From contig JBBDRN010000007.1 of NCBI GenBank assembly GCA_040905445.1, positions 62,001-126,000 on the forward strand: a stretch of DNA of 64,000 nt, read 5' to 3'. The notes under the pieces were generated by a model. That model saw only the letters and a program-made list of their open reading frames with translations. It was not told where the DNA came from and ran no database searches. This stretch comes from SKPT01 sp040905445 (GTDB lineage: Bacteria; Planctomycetota; Phycisphaerae; Phycisphaerales; Phycisphaeraceae). Position numbers and translations under genes: made by a program. This document shows, piece after piece, positions 62,207 through 64,000 of this stretch (its first letter is position 1; the number at the start of each line of letters is the position of its first letter).

Positions 62207-62719
62207 ATGGCAAATCCGCTGCTCATGCTCGGCCCGGGCGGATCCTACACGACCCAGTACCACATCAAGGGTCAACGCCTCGTGCCCACCCCCGTCCGCG
62301 CCGCCCGCCCCGTGGACGCCCCGGCCAGCGCCAGCCGGGCGGTCGCCTGGCGACGCGCCCCCGCCCCCGCCGCCGCCCCCGGGCCCGTCCTCGCCAGTCG
62401 AGTCCTGCGAGCCGCCGACCGCGTCGAGCTCACGTCGCCGCTCGCCGGCGCCAGGCCCGTCAACCCCGTCATCAACCATCCACCATCCGACACCGCGGAG
62501 CGACGCCATGACCAATCCAGCCAATCTCACGCCCAAGCAGTTGCAGATCCTCATTCGCATTCGCGATCTGCGGCTGACGCGCGGCTATTCGCCGACGATG
62601 CAGGAGCTCGCCGACGAGCTCGGCGTCAGCAAGGTCACCGTCTTCGAGCACGTCGAGGCGCTGGTCCGCAAGGGCGCGCTCATGCGCCAGCCCAACAAAG
62701 CCCGCTCTTTGGACATTAA
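62207..62719 (+). CDS. Uncharacterised protein upstream of lexA (possible frameshift near its end)
   Basis: ATG 62207 has an ideal GGAGG site nine bases upstream. The first 85-90 codons show the strong GC-ending bias of real genes here. The start is MANPLLMLGPGGSYTTQYHIKG; it then becomes Ala/Pro/Arg-rich. The bias vanishes after about 62475, and the frame runs 212 bases into lexA, which is implausible. A stop in another frame (62509-62511) would overlap the lexA ATG as ATGA, so a single-base indel could explain the structure. No family is recognised. Confidence 0.35.
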   Translation: MANPLLMLGPGGSYTTQYHIKGQRLVPTPVRAARPVDAPASASRAVAWRRAPAPAAAPGPVLASRVLRAADRVELTSPLAGARPVNPVINHPPSDTAERRHDQSSQSHAQAVADPHSHSRSAADARLFADDAGARRRARRQQGHRLRARRGAGPQGRAHAPAQQSPLFGH

Positions 62720-63149
62720 CCCCGCCTTCGAGCTGCCTGACGAGCAGCGCAACACGCGCCTGCCCCTCGTCGGCCACATCGCGGCCGGCTCACCCATCGA
62801 AGCCGTCGAGGACCGCGAGCACCTGGACCTCGAGTCCCTCTTCACCGCCCCCGGCCGCGGCAGCCGCTCCCGGCAAACGTTCGTCCTGCGCGTCCGCGGC
62901 AACTCGATGATCGATGAGCAGATCCGCGACGGCGACTACGTCGTCTGCGAGTCCACCGAGCGCGCCCGCAACGGCCAGACCGTCGTCGCCCTGCTCGACA
63001 CCGGCGAGGCGACGCTCAAGACCTACTACAAGGAGCGCAACGGCCGCATCCGTCTCCAGCCCGCCAACGAGGCCTTCGAGCCCATCTGGGTCGAGCCCGG
63101 CCAGGTCCAGATCCAGGGCGTGCTCATCGGCGTCATCCGCACCTGCTGA
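62508..63149 (+). CDS. lexA: LexA repressor
   Basis: SOS-response repressor of 213 residues. The winged helix is SPTMQELADELGVSKVTVFEHVEALVRKGAL. The self-cleavage site region is GHIAAGSPIEA, the catalytic Ser is in RVRGNSMID, and the Lys is in ATLKTYYKERNG. The peptidase fold ends VQIQGVLIGVIR. RecA-stimulated self-cleavage is expected. Its DNA-binding helix (MQELADELGVSKVTVFEH) differs from E. coli, so the operator is not predictable here. Confidence 0.93.
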   Translation: MTNPANLTPKQLQILIRIRDLRLTRGYSPTMQELADELGVSKVTVFEHVEALVRKGALMRQPNKARSLDINPAFELPDEQRNTRLPLVGHIAAGSPIEAVEDREHLDLESLFTAPGRGSRSRQTFVLRVRGNSMIDEQIRDGDYVVCESTERARNGQTVVALLDTGEATLKTYYKERNGRIRLQPANEAFEPIWVEPGQVQIQGVLIGVIRTC

Positions 63150-63170
63150 CCCGGGGCCGGCGGCGGGGAG

Positions 63171-63411
63171 AACCACAGAGGCACAGAGGCGGAAACGGCC
63201 GAGCCCGGGGGGCTTTTGGCGGAGGGTGTTGGCGGAGGACGTTGGCGCGGGGCAGACGAAGCGGGGTCGCCGCGATATGGCCCCGGTGGCCGGCATCACC
63301 CGTGTCGTCACCCGCGCGTTCCACTCGCCTTGCGCCTTCTCCGCTTTCGCACCCGCCTCTCTCCGCCCCTCTGCTCTCCTTGCCCCTCTTCGCCTCTGTG
63401 CCTCTGTGGTT
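63171..63411. repeat. Inverted-repeat element, family E
   Basis: AACCACAGAGGCACAGAGGC at 63171-63190 is the exact reverse complement of 63392-63411 (the match extends to 21 bases). The 200 bases between are GC-rich, with GGCGGAGG-type units, and show no gene. The element fills the gap between lexA and the methyltransferase gene. Confidence 0.8.
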
Positions 63412-63424
63412 GTCCCTTGCCCGC

Positions 63425-64000
63425 TCACCGCGCCGGCTTCTCGAACATCACCACCGTCGCGCCTTCAAACGTCACCCGCCAGCCGAACCTCTCCGCGAGC
63501 CACCGCATCGTCCGCGGCTGGTAGAAGCAGACGTGCGTCGGGTCGCGGCGGTACCACCAGTCGCCGAAATCGAACCCCGGCGCGCCCGCGTCGAACAGGC
63601 ACGTCATCACCCCCAGCCAGCCACCGGTCCGGACCAGCCCGTCGAGGCGCGCGAACTGCTCGCCCGGCTGGTGAAAGTGCTCGGCCGTCTCGCTGCACGT
63701 GACGAACTCGTACTGCCGCGCCAGCGCCGCGGCGTCCGGCGCGAAAAACGGGTCGTAGAGGCTCATCGTGTACCCGCGCTCCTGCAGCATCACCGACAGC
63801 GTCGGGCCGGGCCCGCTGCCGTAGTCCAGCCCGTGCGCCGGCGGCACGACGCGGCGCATCATCGGCCCGGCGAGGCGTTCGAGGAACCGACGATAGCGCT
63901 CGTCGCCGGGGTCGTTCTCATGCGTGAGGTAGTGAGCCCGCTCCGCGGCCGGCGTCAGGCGACGATGCGGCGCGAGGCGCGCCAGGCCGCACGTCTCGCA
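63425..64000 (-). CDS. Class I SAM-dependent methyltransferase (5' end outside window)
   Basis: At least 191 residues; the frame is open to the window edge, where it reads CETCGL then HYLTHENDPGDERYRRFLERL before MM. This indicates the start lies beyond base 64000 and that the N-terminal part includes a Cys-x2-Cys zinc-ribbon-like motif. LDYGSGPGPTLSVMLQERG is the SAM-binding motif, and FVTCSETAEHFHQPGEQFARL matches Methyltransf_23-type enzymes. The stop at 63425 lies 14 bases from repeat family E. Substrate unknown. Confidence 0.85.
   Translation of the reverse strand, partial: CETCGLARLAPHRRLTPAAERAHYLTHENDPGDERYRRFLERLAGPMMRRVVPPAHGLDYGSGPGPTLSVMLQERGYTMSLYDPFFAPDAAALARQYEFVTCSETAEHFHQPGEQFARLDGLVRTGGWLGVMTCLFDAGAPGFDFGDWWYRRDPTHVCFYQPRTMRWLAERFGWRVTFEGATVVMFEKPAR

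Overview
The window is about 70% GC, densely coded on both strands, and has no tRNA, rRNA, CRISPR array or transposase that I can recognise. The gene set fits a Gram-negative-envelope bacterium of the Planctomycetota, most likely a Phycisphaerae-type lineage. The evidence is: an archaeal/eukaryotic-type prolyl-tRNA synthetase, a DksA-like protein with a Lys/Ala/Ser-rich tail, pseudopilins fused to large sugar-binding-like domains, a fragmentary division cluster (rsmH-LysM-ftsL-ftsI) without the mur genes, and a scattered ATP synthase gene set. This placement is inference, since no rRNA is present.

Layout. 1-1866: a SpoIIM-like and an RDD membrane protein. 1914-6883: a type II secretion/type IV pilus-like assembly locus (short GspE ATPase, two GspF proteins, three pseudopilin-like proteins). 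6900-10444: proS, a small four-helix-bundle gene inside a 33-bp inverted repeat, and thrC. 10700-13797: a glutamine amidotransferase, lspA, a DksA-like protein, rplT and rpmI. 14105-20384: atpG alone, then atpZ-atpI-atpB-atpE-atpF-atpH-atpA; the beta and epsilon genes are absent here. 20772-22663: citrate synthase and a PRC-barrel protein. 23214-31159: a seven-gene same-strand sugar/glycosyltransferase cluster with three tandem CgeB-like transferases. 31236-35011: a sigma-54 activator whose receiver has lost its phospho-acceptor Asp, divergent from dnaK, with two sigma-54 type promoters between them. 35158-43793: a GDSL-type hydrolase, two secreted beta-propeller/LamG-type proteins, and an AlgI-like O-acyltransferase with two AlgX-like partners, probably for exopolysaccharide acetylation. 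43889-48779: hslV and the division/cell-wall fragment. 48793-56351: ispD, sppA, a D-2-hydroxyacid dehydrogenase, a nucleosidase-like protein, nadD, a glutamate-type dehydrogenase and a lone receiver-like protein. 56576-61770: a second pseudopilin locus on the minus strand. 62207-64000: an unknown ORF, lexA and a truncated methyltransferase.

Several layers cut across the genes. Intergenic gaps carry several families of short inverted-repeat elements: copies near 10.6, 20.5 and 53.6 kb; 8.45/8.9 and 13.9 kb; 54.4 and 56.5 kb; and 63.2-63.4 kb. One pair encloses a complete gene and another supplies a promoter -10 box. Six start codons sit 6-9 bases after a TANNAT box, suggesting leaderless transcripts. 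Other promoters read as TTGACA-17-TAG/TAA types, and one region holds twin sigma-54 promoters.

The most novel candidates are the sigma-54/pseudo-receiver/dnaK module, the inverted-repeat-flanked four-helix-bundle cassette with its relatives, and the CgeB glycosylation cluster.
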